Part shown: positions 8,306 through 19,050 of the stretch, piece after piece | Position numbering within the stretch: the stretch's first letter is position 1 | Layout of the letters: each line of letters opens with the position of its first letter | Source of the DNA: Buchnera aphidicola (Aphis nasturtii) | Lineage (GTDB): Bacteria > Pseudomonadota > Gammaproteobacteria > Enterobacterales > Enterobacteriaceae | Direction of reading: 5' to 3' | NCBI RefSeq assembly: GCF_005083345.1 | Contig: NZ_CP034888.1 | Span: 273,448-337,447 of the forward strand | Length of the DNA stretch: 64,000 nt | Translations under genes and position numbers: made by a program | The notes under the pieces: model-generated | Told to the model about the DNA's origin: nothing | Seen by the model: the letters and a program-made list of their open reading frames with translations, nothing else | Database searches by the model: none

Positions 8306-9243
8306 TTAATATATTTTTTTTCCAATTCTATTAATACGTATACCTGTCGGCCATTCATTTTCTTTTTTTTCAAAACTCATCCATACTCTTAAAGCTTTTC
8401 CTAAAATATTTTCTTCTGGTACAAAACCCCAATAACGACTATCTAAACTATTATCACGATTATCTCCCATTACAAAATATTTATTTTTTGGTACTATCCA
8501 AGTAAATTTTGGTATTTGATCTTGTTGATAATAGTTATTTGTTTGGTTGTTAATTTCATCTAATAATAATATATTATGTTTAAAATTATTAATGTTTTCT
8601 TCTGTTACTTTAAAGTAAACAGAATTATATATTTTTTCTTTTTTTAGATGATTTTCTTGGAATAGATATATTTTTTGAGTAAATTCAGTTAAATGTTTTT
8701 TTGAGTAATTAATGGGTAATGCATGTTTACAATCGTTTGTGTTTATGTAATTAACACAAATTTTAATTTTTTTATTATATATATTGTACTCAATTTTATC
8801 TCCTGGTAATCCTATTATACGTTTAATGTAATTTGTACTAGATTCTATAGGATGCTTAAAAACTATAATATCTCCACGTTGAGGATATTTATGAAATATT
8901 AAAGTTTTATTCGAAATAGGATTTTTAATGCCATATGAAAATTTTTCTACTAAAATAAAATCTCCTACTAAAAGTGTAGGCATCATAGAACTTGAAGGAA
9001 TTTGAAATGGTTCATATATAAAAGAACGTATTATAAAAACAATAAATAGCATTGGAAATAACGATGATATAAATTGGAAAATATTTTTTTGATTTTTAAA
9101 AAATATTTTTTTGTTTGAGAAAATTATATTTCTTTTTTTTTATTAAAAAAATAATTGATAATCGATTGAATATGAGTAAAAAACCAAAAAAAACCAGTAA
9201 ATAATGTACTAAATATTATAAATAAAGTTAATATGTTAGGCAT
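8306..9243 (-). CDS. lepB: Signal peptidase I, interrupted by a poly(A) frameshift
   Basis: Cleaves signal peptides of exported proteins at the outer face of the inner membrane. The main frame (9052-8306) holds the second membrane segment, the catalytic serine in PSSSMMPTL, the lysine in YIKRIIGLPGD, and GDNRDNSLDSRYWGFVP. The N-terminal part is in another frame: ATG 9243 (MPNILTLF...) encodes the first membrane segment and ends at TAA 9126-9124. The two meet at an A9 run (plus-strand T9, 9133-9141). One extra A gives a continuous protein of about 312 residues resembling E. coli LepB (324). In-frame TAA 9142-9140 precedes the main frame, so it cannot start further upstream without the shift. 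Transcriptional slippage could restore it. Confidence 0.9.
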
Positions 9244-9255
9244 TTTTTTCTCTTT

Positions 9256-11046
9256 TTAATTATTAATGTTTAAAATAGTAAGAAACGCTGTTTTTGGCAT
9301 ATTAACATTGCCTATTTTTTTCATTCTTTTTTTTCCATCTTTTTGTTTTTTTAGCAATTTCTTTTTCCTACTAATATCACCACCATAACATTTAGCTAAT
9401 ACATTTTTTCTTAATTGTTTAATTGTAGCTCTAGCAATAATTACGTTATTTATGATTGCTTGAATACTAATATCAAATTGATGCCTAGGTATGAGTATTT
9501 TCATTTTTTCAACTATTTCGCGAGCTCGATATTGTGCATGTTTATAATATGTAAGAGTAGTTAATGCATCAACTCGTTTTGAATTAATTAATATATCTAT
9601 GCGAACAATTTTAACTGATTTAAAATGTTTAAAATCATATTCTAGCGAAGCATATCCACTAGAAATTGATTTTAATTCATCAAAAAAATTTAAAACAACT
9701 TCACTCATTGGTATATAATACTTTAAAGCAACTTGACTTTCATAATATACTAAATCAATTTGTACCCCTCTTTTTTTTATACATAATTTCATTATTGAAC
9801 CAAGAAATCTAGGGGGTAATAAAATATTACATTCAGCAATTGGCTCTTTAATTTTTTTAATTATATTCGTCATAGGAAAATTTGAAGGACTGTCTAAATA
9901 AATTTTTTTCCCATTAGTTAATTCTATTTGATAAATAACAGTTGGAGCAGTTGAAATTAAATCAAGCGAATATTCTCGTTCTAATCGAGCTTGTACAATT
10001 TCCATATGCAATAAACCTAAAAATCCACATCTAAAACCAAATCCAAGAGCATTTGAATTTTCTGGTTCATAAAATAAAGAAGAATCGTTTAAACTTAGTT
10101 TTTCTAACGCATCTCTAAACGTTTCATATTGATCTGATGTAACAGGAAATAGACCTGCATAAATTTGTGGTTTTATCTGCTTAAATCCAGCTAACATTTT
10201 TTTTGACGGATTATAATAATTAGTTAAGGTATCCCCAACTGGTGCTGCAGAAACATTTTTAATACCACATATGATCCAACCTACTTCACCACATCGTAAT
10301 TTTTTTTTATTTATTTTTTTAGGTGTAAAAATACCTACTTGATCAACTATATAGCTTTTACCAGTGCTCATTACTTGTATTTTGTCTTTTATAGATATAA
10401 ATCCATTTTTAATTCTTATTAAAGAAACTACACCTAAATAATTATCAAACCATGAATCAATTATAATTGCCTGTAATGGTTTTTTTTCATCTCCATTTGG
10501 ATGAGGAATTTGACTGATAATTTTTTCAATAAGATGTGGAATACCTTTTCCGGTTTTAGCTGAACACTGAACAGCATGAAATGCGGAGATTCCAATAATA
10601 TCTTCAATATCTTTTATAACTCGTTCTGTATTTGAGCTGGGTAAATCAATTTTATTTAAAACTGGGAGAATAGATAAGTTCATTTCTAAAGCAGTATAAC
10701 AATTAGCTAATGTTTGTGCTTCTATACCTTGGGTCGTATCAATAACTAATAATGCACCTTCACAGGCTGCTAACGATCTAGATACTTCATAAGAAAAATT
10801 TACATGACCAGGTGTGTCAATAAAATTTAGTTGAAAAACATTTCCTGTTTTATCCGTATAATCAATCATAACACTCTGTGCTTTAATGGTGATCCCTCTT
10901 TCTTTTTCTAAATCCATAGAATCTAAAATTTGATCAGACATTTCTCTTTCAGATAATCCTCCACATTCTTGAATTAAACGATCAGATAAAGTTGATTTTC
11001 CATGATCAATATGAGCGATAATAGAGAAATTTCTTATATTTTTCAT
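9256..11046 (-). CDS. lepA: Elongation factor 4 (LepA)
   Basis: Ribosome-associated translational GTPase. 596 residues against 599 in E. coli. The GTPase motifs [14 protein letters not shown] and NKIDLP are present, then domain II, the EF-G-like domains ([20 protein letters not shown]) and the LepA-specific C-terminal domain ending around [22 protein letters not shown]. It is first of the minus-strand row lepA-lepB-rnc-era-acpS, 12 bases before the reconstructed lepB start. A 252-base AT-rich spacer separates it from divergent mnmA. Confidence 0.97.
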   Translation of the reverse strand: MKNIRNFSIIAHIDHGKSTLSDRLIQECGGLSEREMSDQILDSMDLEKERGITIKAQSVMIDYTDKTGNVFQLNFIDTPGHVNFSYEVSRSLAACEGALLVIDTTQGIEAQTLANCYTALEMNLSILPVLNKIDLPSSNTERVIKDIEDIIGISAFHAVQCSAKTGKGIPHLIEKIISQIPHPNGDEKKPLQAIIIDSWFDNYLGVVSLIRIKNGFISIKDKIQVMSTGKSYIVDQVGIFTPKKINKKKLRCGEVGWIICGIKNVSAAPVGDTLTNYYNPSKKMLAGFKQIKPQIYAGLFPVTSDQYETFRDALEKLSLNDSSLFYEPENSNALGFGFRCGFLGLLHMEIVQARLEREYSLDLISTAPTVIYQIELTNGKKIYLDSPSNFPMTNIIKKIKEPIAECNILLPPRFLGSIMKLCIKKRGVQIDLVYYESQVALKYYIPMSEVVLNFFDELKSISSGYASLEYDFKHFKSVKIVRIDILINSKRVDALTTLTYYKHAQYRAREIVEKMKILIPRHQFDISIQAIINNVIIARATIKQLRKNVLAKCYGGDISRKKKLLKKQKDGKKRMKKIGNVNMPKTAFLTILNINN

Positions 11047-11250
11047 TTTTTTAATTTAACTTATTTAAAATGCATTAAAAATATTTAATTTTAATTTAAA
11101 ATTTATTTTATATTAATATTTTTTAAAAGTATAAATATTTAATATATTTCTTATGTTTATTTCAATATAATATATGCTAATTATTATTCATTGTATTTAA
11201 TAAATAATATTATTTTGAACAATTTTTTAAAATTATACATCAATTATATT

Positions 11251-11278
11251 TTGGTTTGAACATTATTCAATTTAATAT
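11251..11278 (+). promoter_or_regulatory. Possible promoter for mnmA
   Basis: TTGGTT (11251-11256) and TAATAT (11273-11278) are 16 bases apart, about 20 bases before the mnmA start. In such AT-rich DNA a match of this quality may arise by chance. Confidence 0.3.
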
Positions 11279-11298
11279 TCTTTTAATAAAAAAATAAG

Positions 11299-12414
11299 AT
11301 GTCATTTTTTATGAGAAATCAAAAAAAAAAAGTTATTGTTGCCATGTCTGGAGGTGTAGATTCATCTGTGGCTGCATGGTTTTTAAAAAAAAAGTCTTAT
11401 GTAGTCGAAGGCTTATTTATGAAAAATTGGGAGGAAGACGACAAAGATGGTTATTGTCATGCAGCACAAGATTTATACGATACTGAGAATGTTTGTAAAA
11501 AATTAAACATTTATCTTCATAAAATAAATTTTTCTCAAGAATATTGGGAGAAAGTATTTAAGAATTTTTTAAACCAATACAAAAAAGGAAAAACTCCTAA
11601 TCCTGATATATTATGTAATAAAGAAATCAAATTTAAACTATTTTTTGATTATTCTATTATACAACTTAAAGCAGATTATATTGCCACTGGTCATTACGCT
11701 CGTATTTTAAAAAAAAATGGAATTAATTATCTTTTAAAAGGAATAGATAAAAATAAAGATCAAAGTTATTTTTTATATACTTTAAATACTAAGCAATTAG
11801 AAAAAATTTTATTTCCTATTGGTAAATATAAAAAATATCAAATTAGAATAATCGCAAAAAAAATAGGTTTAAAAGTTGCAGAAAAAAAAGATTCTACTGG
11901 AATTTGCTTTATAGGTCCAAAAAATATAAATATTTTTCTTTCTAGTTATCTTAAAGAAAAAAACGGTAATATAATTACAATTAATGGAGAAATTATTGGA
12001 AAACATCATGGCTTGTTTTATTATACTTTAGGTCAACGTAAAGGTTTAAAAATTGGAGGAATGAAAGAAAAATATAGTATGCCATGGTATGTAGTTGATA
12101 AAAATGTAAAAACAAACTCATTAATTGTAGCGCAAGGGTCTAATAATGTTTATTTAATGTCAATAGGTTTAATAGCTGAAAAAGTTAACTGGATAAATAA
12201 TATTACATTTAAATTACCATTTTTTTGTAAAGTTAAAACAAGATATCGTCAACATGATATTTCTTGTAGAATAAAATATATAGATAATCTTTATACTAAA
12301 GTTTTGTTTGATCTTCCTGTACTTGCAATTACACCAGGACAATCAGTAGTGTTTTACTTATCTGATATTTGTATTGGAGGGGGAATTATTAAATATAAAT
12401 TACCTTTAATTTAA
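11299..12414 (+). CDS. mnmA: tRNA-specific 2-thiouridylase MnmA
   Basis: Makes the 2-thio group of (c)mnm5s2U34 in tRNA for Lys, Glu and Gln. 371 residues against 368 in E. coli. The PP-loop AMSGGVDSSVAAW is near residue 16, and the catalytic cysteines lie in NPDILCNKE and DSTGICFIG. The start could be ATG 11299 or ATG 11311. An intact in-frame A11 run (11321-11331) lies eight codons in. In E. coli hflD follows and then purB; here 157 bases of AT-rich spacer replace hflD. Confidence 0.96.
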   Translation: MSFFMRNQKKKVIVAMSGGVDSSVAAWFLKKKSYVVEGLFMKNWEEDDKDGYCHAAQDLYDTENVCKKLNIYLHKINFSQEYWEKVFKNFLNQYKKGKTPNPDILCNKEIKFKLFFDYSIIQLKADYIATGHYARILKKNGINYLLKGIDKNKDQSYFLYTLNTKQLEKILFPIGKYKKYQIRIIAKKIGLKVAEKKDSTGICFIGPKNINIFLSSYLKEKNGNIITINGEIIGKHHGLFYYTLGQRKGLKIGGMKEKYSMPWYVVDKNVKTNSLIVAQGSNNVYLMSIGLIAEKVNWINNITFKLPFFCKVKTRYRQHDISCRIKYIDNLYTKVLFDLPVLAITPGQSVVFYLSDICIGGGIIKYKLPLI

Positions 12415-12571
12415 TTTTTTTATAATTTATAAAAATTTATATTAATTATATAAACATTACTATGTATCATCATCTTAATAATTATACATTAAAATTTAAA
12501 CTAAAAAAATTATTAAATTTGAATAAATTGTAATTTTTATCAAAACATTTTGAAAAATAGGAATAAAAAAT

Positions 12572-13945
12572 ATGTGTTTAACTTTATTAACAGCTATTTC
12601 TCCTATTGACGGTAGGTATTTTGAATCAACTAAATCATTAAGATGCATATTTAGCGAATTTAGTTTTTTAAAATATCGTCTCAAAGTAGAAATTTTGTGG
12701 TTAAAAAAAATAATAAAGATGGATAATATAATTAACACTGAAAAGATACAAAAAACAGATATTTTATTCATTGATAATATTTTAAAAAATTTTACTATAA
12801 AAGATGCAATATATATTAAAAATATAGAAAAAAAAATTAATCACGACGTTAAATCCTTAGAATATTTTTTAAAATATAAATTTTCTAAATCAAAAAGATT
12901 ATCATTTATATCAGAATTTATACATTTTGGATGTACTTCAGAAGATATTAATAATATAGCATATGCTTTAATGATAAAAGATTCGCTTAATCAAGTTATT
13001 TTGCCCTTATGGTCTGAAATAATAAGTTTTTTGAAAAAATATGCAATTCAATATAAAAATAGTGCTTTGCTATCTATGACTCATGGTCAACCAGCAACTC
13101 CTTCTACTATGGGTAAAGAAATTTTAAATTTTTATTATCGCATGCAACGTCAATTTTTTAAATTAAAAAAAATCGAAATATTAGCAAAATTTAATGGAAC
13201 TACTGGAAATTATAACGCATATGTAGCAGCATACCCAGATATTAACTGGCATGCCATTAGTCAAGAATTTATAACATCGTTAAATCTCATTTGGAATCCA
13301 TGCACAACACAGATTGAACCACATGATTATATTGCAGAAATATTTGGATGTATATCTCTTTTTAATAATATCTTAATTGATTTTAATCGTGATATTTGGG
13401 GATATATATCTCTTAATTATTTTAAACAAATATCAATCGATCATGAAATAGGTTCATCTGTTATGCCTCATAAAATCAATCCTATTGATTTTGAAAATTC
13501 TGAAGGTAATTTAGGATTATCAAATGCTTTAATGAATCACATGAGAAACAAACTGCCTATTTCTAGGTGGCAACGTGATTTAAGTGATTCTACAGTTTTA
13601 AGAAATTTAGGAGTAGCACTATCTTATTCAGTTATTGCATATTGTTCTATGTTACGTGGTATAAAAAAGTTAAAAATTCATAATTCTCAACTTTTAAAAA
13701 ATTTAAATAAAAACTGGTCAGTGTTATCTGAAGCTATTCAGACTGTTATGAGAAAATATAATATTAAAAATTCTTATGAACAATTAAAGAAATTAACTAG
13801 AGGTAAAGAAATAAATCAAATTGATATACATAATTTTATTTCTAATTTGAATATTCCAGAGATAGAAAAACAACGTTTAAAAAATATAACTCCAGCTAAT
13901 TACCTTGGATTATCTGTTCAAATTATAGAAGAAGAAACTAAATAA
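12572..13945 (+). CDS. purB: Adenylosuccinate lyase
   Basis: Cleaves adenylosuccinate to AMP (and SAICAR to AICAR). 457 residues against 456 in E. coli, collinear throughout. Typical segments are ISPIDGRY at the N-terminus, HFGCTSEDINN, MTHGQPATPSTMGKE and the signature GSSVMPHKINPIDFENSEG. With Gpt it supports nucleotide interconversion rather than a complete de novo pathway. An unrelated antisense frame (12496-12771) overlaps its start and is rejected. Confidence 0.97.
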   Translation: MCLTLLTAISPIDGRYFESTKSLRCIFSEFSFLKYRLKVEILWLKKIIKMDNIINTEKIQKTDILFIDNILKNFTIKDAIYIKNIEKKINHDVKSLEYFLKYKFSKSKRLSFISEFIHFGCTSEDINNIAYALMIKDSLNQVILPLWSEIISFLKKYAIQYKNSALLSMTHGQPATPSTMGKEILNFYYRMQRQFFKLKKIEILAKFNGTTGNYNAYVAAYPDINWHAISQEFITSLNLIWNPCTTQIEPHDYIAEIFGCISLFNNILIDFNRDIWGYISLNYFKQISIDHEIGSSVMPHKINPIDFENSEGNLGLSNALMNHMRNKLPISRWQRDLSDSTVLRNLGVALSYSVIAYCSMLRGIKKLKIHNSQLLKNLNKNWSVLSEAIQTVMRKYNIKNSYEQLKKLTRGKEINQIDIHNFISNLNIPEIEKQRLKNITPANYLGLSVQIIEEETK

Positions 13946-13981
13946 ATATTTTTTAAAAATTTATTTTTTAAGGAATTTTCT

Positions 13982-14593
13982 ATGAGGTTAAAAACTCTTA
14001 TTTTTTCAATTATTCTTATATTAGGTTGTAATAAATCTTTAAATATAAAAAAAAATTTTTCTTTTAGTAAAAAGCAAATTGAAAAAACAATGTATCATTG
14101 GAATTTTCTCATTAAAAATGCATCAAATAAATATAATGTTGATGAAAAATTAATTAAATCTATTATATATGCAGAGTCCTCTGGAGATCCTTTTGCTAGA
14201 AGTAGTTCTAATGCAATTGGATTAATGCAAATTAAACCATCTGCAGCAGGTTTAGACATATATCGGATAAGAGGAAAAAAAGGCGAACCTTCTATCAAAG
14301 AACTATATAATCCTAAAATTAATATAAATATTGGAACTTCATATATTCGTTTATTACAAAAAAGAAATTTATTTGGAATTAAAAATAAAGAAATAATGAG
14401 ATATGCAACTATTGTTTCTTATGTTAATGGAGCAAGTGCATTATTAAAAATATTTTCTAAAAATCAACATACAGCAATAAAAATTATAAATAGTATAACA
14501 ATAAAAAAATTTTTTCAATATGTAAAAAAACATCCTTCTAAGCAAGCGTCAAATTATTTAGAAAAAGTAATAAAAATTTATAAATTAATTTAG
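13982..14593 (+). CDS. emtA: Membrane-bound endo-type lytic transglycosylase (EmtA/MltE)
   Basis: Cleaves the glycan strand of peptidoglycan, forming 1,6-anhydro ends. 203 residues, the same as E. coli EmtA. It has a lipoprotein signal with Cys16 in the sequence ILILGC. The SLT domain shows the catalytic glutamate E65 in YAESSGDP, SNAIGLMQIKPS and VSYVNGA. It lies 36 bases after purB. As a lipoprotein it would be a substrate of the LolCDE system encoded later in this window. Confidence 0.93.
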   Translation: MRLKTLIFSIILILGCNKSLNIKKNFSFSKKQIEKTMYHWNFLIKNASNKYNVDEKLIKSIIYAESSGDPFARSSSNAIGLMQIKPSAAGLDIYRIRGKKGEPSIKELYNPKININIGTSYIRLLQKRNLFGIKNKEIMRYATIVSYVNGASALLKIFSKNQHTAIKIINSITIKKFFQYVKKHPSKQASNYLEKVIKIYKLI

Positions 14594-14684
14594 ATATATT
14601 GCTGTTTTTTTATATATCAGTAGAAATTAGATTTTATCTACTATAAAATATTTTATATATAAAATTTACTTTTGGATATACAGT

Positions 14685-15467
14685 ATGGGGTTTTTAAAAG
14701 GTAAAAAAATTTTAGTAACTGGTATATCTAATGAAAGATCTATTGCTTTAGGTATAGCAAAATCTTTATATAAACAAAAAGCAGAATTAAGTTTCGTATG
14801 TAAAAATAAAAAAATTATTGATAAAATTAAAAATGTGATTAATACAATGAATGTAAGTTCTATTTTTTTTTGTGATGTATCTGATGATGAAAATATTAAA
14901 GAATTATTTTTTAATTTAAAAAAAGTATGGAATAAATTTGATGGATTTATTCATGCCATTGCTTATTGCCCTAAAGGACAAATGTATAAAGATTTTATTG
15001 AAAATAGTAACAAAGAATCTTTTAATTTAACTCATCAAATTAGTTCATATAGCTTTCTAAGTATGGCAAGAGAATCGAAAAATATGTTAAATAAATTTTC
15101 TTCTCTAATTACGCTATCTTATTTAGGATCGCAAAGAGTTTTATCTAACTACAATATGATGGGACTTGCTAAAGCTTCTTTAGAATCTAATGTTCGATAT
15201 ATGGCTTATTCATTAGGTGAAAAAAATATTAGAGTAAACGGAATTTCATGCGGACCTATTAAAACTATATCTTCTTATCAAATTAAAAATTTTTGTAAAA
15301 TACAAAAATATCATAAATCAGTTTCATTCATTAAAAATTATATTACTAGCAAACAAATAGGTAACGTTGCTGCTTTTTTATGTTCGGATTTATCTATTGG
15401 AATCACTGGTTCAATTATTTATGTTGATAATGGATTTAATGTAAATATACCTAATGAAATAATTTGA
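14685..15467 (+). CDS. fabI: Enoyl-[acyl-carrier-protein] reductase (NADH)
   Basis: Last reductive step of each fatty acid elongation cycle. 260 residues against 262 in E. coli. The Rossmann motif GKKILVTGISNERSIALGIA opens the protein. The catalytic YxxxMGLAK motif is present (SNYNMMGLAKAS) together with the upstream tyrosine of LSYLG. It is followed by rnb as in the E. coli fabI-rnb neighbourhood. Its presence with acpS shows that acyl-ACP synthesis persists, at least for lipoate precursors and lipids. Confidence 0.96.
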   Translation: MGFLKGKKILVTGISNERSIALGIAKSLYKQKAELSFVCKNKKIIDKIKNVINTMNVSSIFFCDVSDDENIKELFFNLKKVWNKFDGFIHAIAYCPKGQMYKDFIENSNKESFNLTHQISSYSFLSMARESKNMLNKFSSLITLSYLGSQRVLSNYNMMGLAKASLESNVRYMAYSLGEKNIRVNGISCGPIKTISSYQIKNFCKIQKYHKSVSFIKNYITSKQIGNVAAFLCSDLSIGITGSIIYVDNGFNVNIPNEII

Positions 15468-15578
15468 CATTTAAAATCAAAAATTTTTAGATAAAATTTA
15501 TCTATGATAATTTATAAATAAGTTATATATTAAAATTTCCTAAATAAAATTATTTTTAAATAGTTAGGTCTTATAATC

Positions 15579-17519
15579 ATGTTCCAAAACAATCCATTAC
15601 TTAAACAATTAAAAAAAAATTTACATAAGACAACACCCAGGGTTGAAGGAATAGTAAAAAGCACAGAAAGAGGATTTGGTTTTTTAGAAATTGATTCGCA
15701 AAATAGCTATTTTATTCCTCCTAAAAATATGAAAAAAGTTATGCATGGAGATAAAGTATTAGCTTTATTAAAAATGGAAAAAGATCGTGAAATAGTTGAA
15801 CCTGAAAAATTAATCGAACCTGTTTTAAAAAGATTTGTAGGAAAGATTGAAAAAAAAGATGATAAGTTATTTATTCTGCCAGATTATCCTTTTTTAAAAG
15901 ATTTAATTATAATATGTTACCCGAAAAAAAATTGTACTAATTCATTTCAAACTGGAGATTGGGCTATAGCTAATTTAGTGCAGCATAAACTCAATGGTAA
16001 TACTATATTTTGTGCTGAATTAATTGAAGAAATTGTAAAACATAACGATCCTTTAACACCATGGTGGGTAACTTTATCACGTCATAAACTCGAAAAAAAA
16101 GAACCTTTAATTGAGCAAAAAGATTTTCTATTAAAAGACAATTTCAAAAGAAAAGATTTAACACATCTTGATTTTATTACAATAGATAATCTTAATACAA
16201 AAGATATTGATGATGCCTTGTTTATTCAGAAAACTAAAAATGGAGATTTTTGTTTAACGGTAGCTATTGCAGATCCAACTTCATATATAGAAATTGGAAG
16301 TAAATTAGATATAATTGCTTCTAAAAGAGCTTTTACAAACTACCTACCAGGTTTTAATATTCCCATGTTGCCTAGGGAACTATCAGAAAATATATGTTCA
16401 TTAATACCGAATGAACGTCGCCCAGTGTTAGCGTGCTCTATAAAAATTAAAAAAGATGGCAATATTTCAAATACAGTTGATTTTTTCTTAGCTTGGATTA
16501 TATCAAAAGAAAAGTTATCTTATGACGATGTATCAAATTGGATTGAGAATAAAGGATTATGGAAACCATCAAAAAAATCTATTGAAAATCAAATTTTACT
16601 TTTATATCAATTATGTTTGTCTCGTATACAATGGAGAAAATTAAATGCAGTATTATTTAAAGATAGTTTAGAATATAGATTTCAATTTTCTGAAACCGGT
16701 ATAGTAAAAAATATAGTTGTTGAAAAAAGAAGAATTGCTCATAAAATTATTGAAGAATCAATGATTATAGCAAATATTGTAGCTGCAAATTTTTTATCAA
16801 AAAATCTTGGATTTGGAATATATAATATTCATTCTGGTTTTGATTCTATTAATGCTGAAAATGCTGTGTCTTTTTTAAAAAATTATCATTTAAAGTTTAC
16901 TGCAAAAGAAATAATGACATTAAAAGGGTTTTGTAATCTTAGACGCGTTTTAAATGTTTTATCAAATAGTTATATTGATAGTCGTATTCGACGATATCAA
17001 TCTTTCGGGGATTTTAGTACTACCCCCAGTCCACATTTTGCATTAGGATTTTCAGAATATGCTACCTGGACATCACCTATTAGAAAATATAGTGATATGA
17101 TTAATCATCGTTTGTTGAAATCAATTATAAAAAAAGAAAAAAGCATTAAACCTAATGAAGAAATAAAATTAAAAATTAGTGAACAAAAACGTAAAAATAG
17201 AATAGCTGAAAGAGATATTTCAGATTGGCTTTACACATTACTTTTACAAAAAAAAGAATATCAAAATAAAACATTCTCTGCTGAAATTATTGATGTATCT
17301 AGGAGTGGAATACGAGCCAAAATTACAGAAAATGGTGCTAATGTTTTTATTCCTGCATTATTTTTACATCCTGTTAGAGAAGAGTTAATGTTGAATCAAG
17401 AAATCGGACAAGTATTTATTAATGGTAATTTACATTTTAAAGTTTCTGATTTAATTCAAATAGTATTATGTGAGATTCGATTAAAAACAAGAAGTATTAT
17501 TGCAAAACCTGCTTATTAA
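15579..17519 (+). CDS. rnb: Exoribonuclease II
   Basis: Processive 3'-5' RNA degradation in the cytoplasm. 646 residues against 644 in E. coli. N-terminal cold-shock domains (KSTERGFGFLEID) are followed by the RNB catalytic domain with the aspartate cluster in TIDNLNTKDIDDALF and the motif FGDFSTTPSPHFALGF, then a C-terminal S1 domain. An AGG Shine-Dalgarno lies about 12 bases before ATG 15579. Along with RNase III it is one of two ribonucleases in the window that act on mRNA. Confidence 0.96.
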   Translation: MFQNNPLLKQLKKNLHKTTPRVEGIVKSTERGFGFLEIDSQNSYFIPPKNMKKVMHGDKVLALLKMEKDREIVEPEKLIEPVLKRFVGKIEKKDDKLFILPDYPFLKDLIIICYPKKNCTNSFQTGDWAIANLVQHKLNGNTIFCAELIEEIVKHNDPLTPWWVTLSRHKLEKKEPLIEQKDFLLKDNFKRKDLTHLDFITIDNLNTKDIDDALFIQKTKNGDFCLTVAIADPTSYIEIGSKLDIIASKRAFTNYLPGFNIPMLPRELSENICSLIPNERRPVLACSIKIKKDGNISNTVDFFLAWIISKEKLSYDDVSNWIENKGLWKPSKKSIENQILLLYQLCLSRIQWRKLNAVLFKDSLEYRFQFSETGIVKNIVVEKRRIAHKIIEESMIIANIVAANFLSKNLGFGIYNIHSGFDSINAENAVSFLKNYHLKFTAKEIMTLKGFCNLRRVLNVLSNSYIDSRIRRYQSFGDFSTTPSPHFALGFSEYATWTSPIRKYSDMINHRLLKSIIKKEKSIKPNEEIKLKISEQKRKNRIAERDISDWLYTLLLQKKEYQNKTFSAEIIDVSRSGIRAKITENGANVFIPALFLHPVREELMLNQEIGQVFINGNLHFKVSDLIQIVLCEIRLKTRSIIAKPAY

Positions 17520-17626
17520 ATATGAATTTAATATTTTAAAATAATTTAAAAATTTTAGTTATTTTTAAAATTTTAAAATCATTTTAATTGAATTATAAGA
17601 ATTTCAATATTAATAAAGAGTTCAAT

Positions 17627-18268
17627 ATGCATATTTCAATTTTTGATTTTTCTATATATATAAAGTTTTTTATCAGTTTATGCGCACTAGTTAACCCGAT
17701 TGGAATGATTCCTATTTTCACTAGTATGACTGCGCATCAGTCTACTGTAGAGCGAAAAAAAACTAATTTAGTATCTAATTTTTCTGCATTTTTAATATTA
17801 TTAATATCATTGTTTTTAGGTGATAGTATTTTAAATATTTTTGGTATATCTATTAATTCGTTTCGTATTGCAGGAGGTTTGTTAATAATGGGTATTGCTT
17901 TTTCTATGATTAATGGAAAATTTACAAAAAATAAACGAATGAAAAAAGATCAAGAAATAACTCAAGAAAACATTAGTGTCGTTCCATTAGCTATGCCTTT
18001 AATTGCTGGACCAGGCGCTATTAGTTCAACTATTGTTTGGAGCACATATTATTCTACTTGGCTTAATTTAGTAGGTTGTACAATATCTATTTTTTTATTT
18101 TCTTTAGTTTGTTGGTTATGTTTTCGAGCTGCTCCATGTGTTGTTCAAATATTAGGAAAAACAGGAATTAATATTATTACGCGAGTTATGGGTTTGTTAT
18201 TAATGTCTTTAGGAATAGAATTTCTTAGTACTGGAATGAAATCTATTTTAAACGAATTATTACATTAA
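17627..18268 (+). CDS. ychE: MarC-family integral membrane protein YchE
   Basis: 213 residues against 215 for E. coli YchE, collinear. Six or so hydrophobic segments, with conserved LVNPIGMIPIF near the N-terminus, FGISINSFRIAGG and PLAMPLIAGPGAISSTI in the middle, and GINIITRVMGLLLMSLGIEF near the end. The transport role of MarC proteins is unproven. I start at ATG 17627, preceded by AAAGAG, because E. coli YchE begins there; an upstream in-frame TTG at 17588 would add a 13-residue hydrophilic extension. Confidence 0.92.
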   Translation: MHISIFDFSIYIKFFISLCALVNPIGMIPIFTSMTAHQSTVERKKTNLVSNFSAFLILLISLFLGDSILNIFGISINSFRIAGGLLIMGIAFSMINGKFTKNKRMKKDQEITQENISVVPLAMPLIAGPGAISSTIVWSTYYSTWLNLVGCTISIFLFSLVCWLCFRAAPCVVQILGKTGINIITRVMGLLLMSLGIEFLSTGMKSILNELLH

Positions 18269-18323
18269 TTTTAACAAATTTCATTTGATATTTTACTTGT
18301 TAAACATCATATTGGACATTTCT

Positions 18324-18977
18324 TTGCAAAACAAAATTATTTTTTTTAAAAATATAGGATTAATAGATTGGATTATAACATCTGATAAAATGAATCGTTT
18401 TACAGAAAAACGCAATAGTTTTACATTTGATGAAATTTGGTTTGTAGAACATTATCCTGTTTTTACAAAAGGTTTATTAGAAAAAAATTATTCAATAATA
18501 TCTAAAAATAATTTTATTAATAATATTCCTGTAATGACTTCTAATAGAGGTGGTAAAATTACATATCACGGCCCCGGACAACAAATGTTATATTTTTTAA
18601 TAGATTTAAAACGGAGACAAATTAATATTCGTCAATTTATAGATATTATGCATATTTTAATAGTAGAGACGTTAAATTATTTTTCTATTAAATCAAAAAC
18701 TAAAAAAAAATTTCCAGGGATATATGCAAATGATAAAAAAATTTGTTCTTTGGGATTAAGAGTTAAAAAAGGTTGTACTTTACATGGTTTATCATTAAAT
18801 GTGGATATGGACTTAACTCCATTTAATTATATTCATCCTTGTGGAGATCTGTATATTAAAATGACACAAATAAAAGAATTTAATGCCTTTTTAACATTAG
18901 AAGATATTCGTATAGTTTTAATTAACAAAATATCTCAATTATTAAATGTTAAAATTATAAAAAAATTGTGTTTATAG
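18324..18977 (+). CDS. lipB: Octanoyl-[ACP]:protein N-octanoyltransferase
   Basis: Moves octanoate from ACP to lipoyl domains; LipA then inserts sulfur. About 217 residues against 213 in E. coli. Motifs are EIWFVEHYPVFTKG, SNRGGKITYHGPGQQ, the lysine in KKICSLGLR and the catalytic cysteine in HPCG. No ATG matches the expected start. TTG 18324 aligns with the E. coli start and has GGA seven bases upstream (18314-18316), so I choose it. An upstream TTG at 18285 is the next candidate. Confidence 0.92.
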   Translation: MQNKIIFFKNIGLIDWIITSDKMNRFTEKRNSFTFDEIWFVEHYPVFTKGLLEKNYSIISKNNFINNIPVMTSNRGGKITYHGPGQQMLYFLIDLKRRQINIRQFIDIMHILIVETLNYFSIKSKTKKKFPGIYANDKKICSLGLRVKKGCTLHGLSLNVDMDLTPFNYIHPCGDLYIKMTQIKEFNAFLTLEDIRIVLINKISQLLNVKIIKKLCL

Positions 18978-19050
18978 AAATTTGAAAACATTTTAAAAAA
19001 TATTTTTTTTAATTGTAATATATATTTTTTAAATTAGCGAAATAAAATTT

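Noticed and set aside
12415-12571. Remnant of hflD between mnmA and purB
   Set aside because: Position fits E. coli hflD, but I could not recognise any of its sequence in the 157 bases.
12496-12771. 91-codon antisense frame across the purB start
   Set aside because: Low-complexity hydrophobic translation, overlaps a well-conserved gene; by-product of AT-rich composition.
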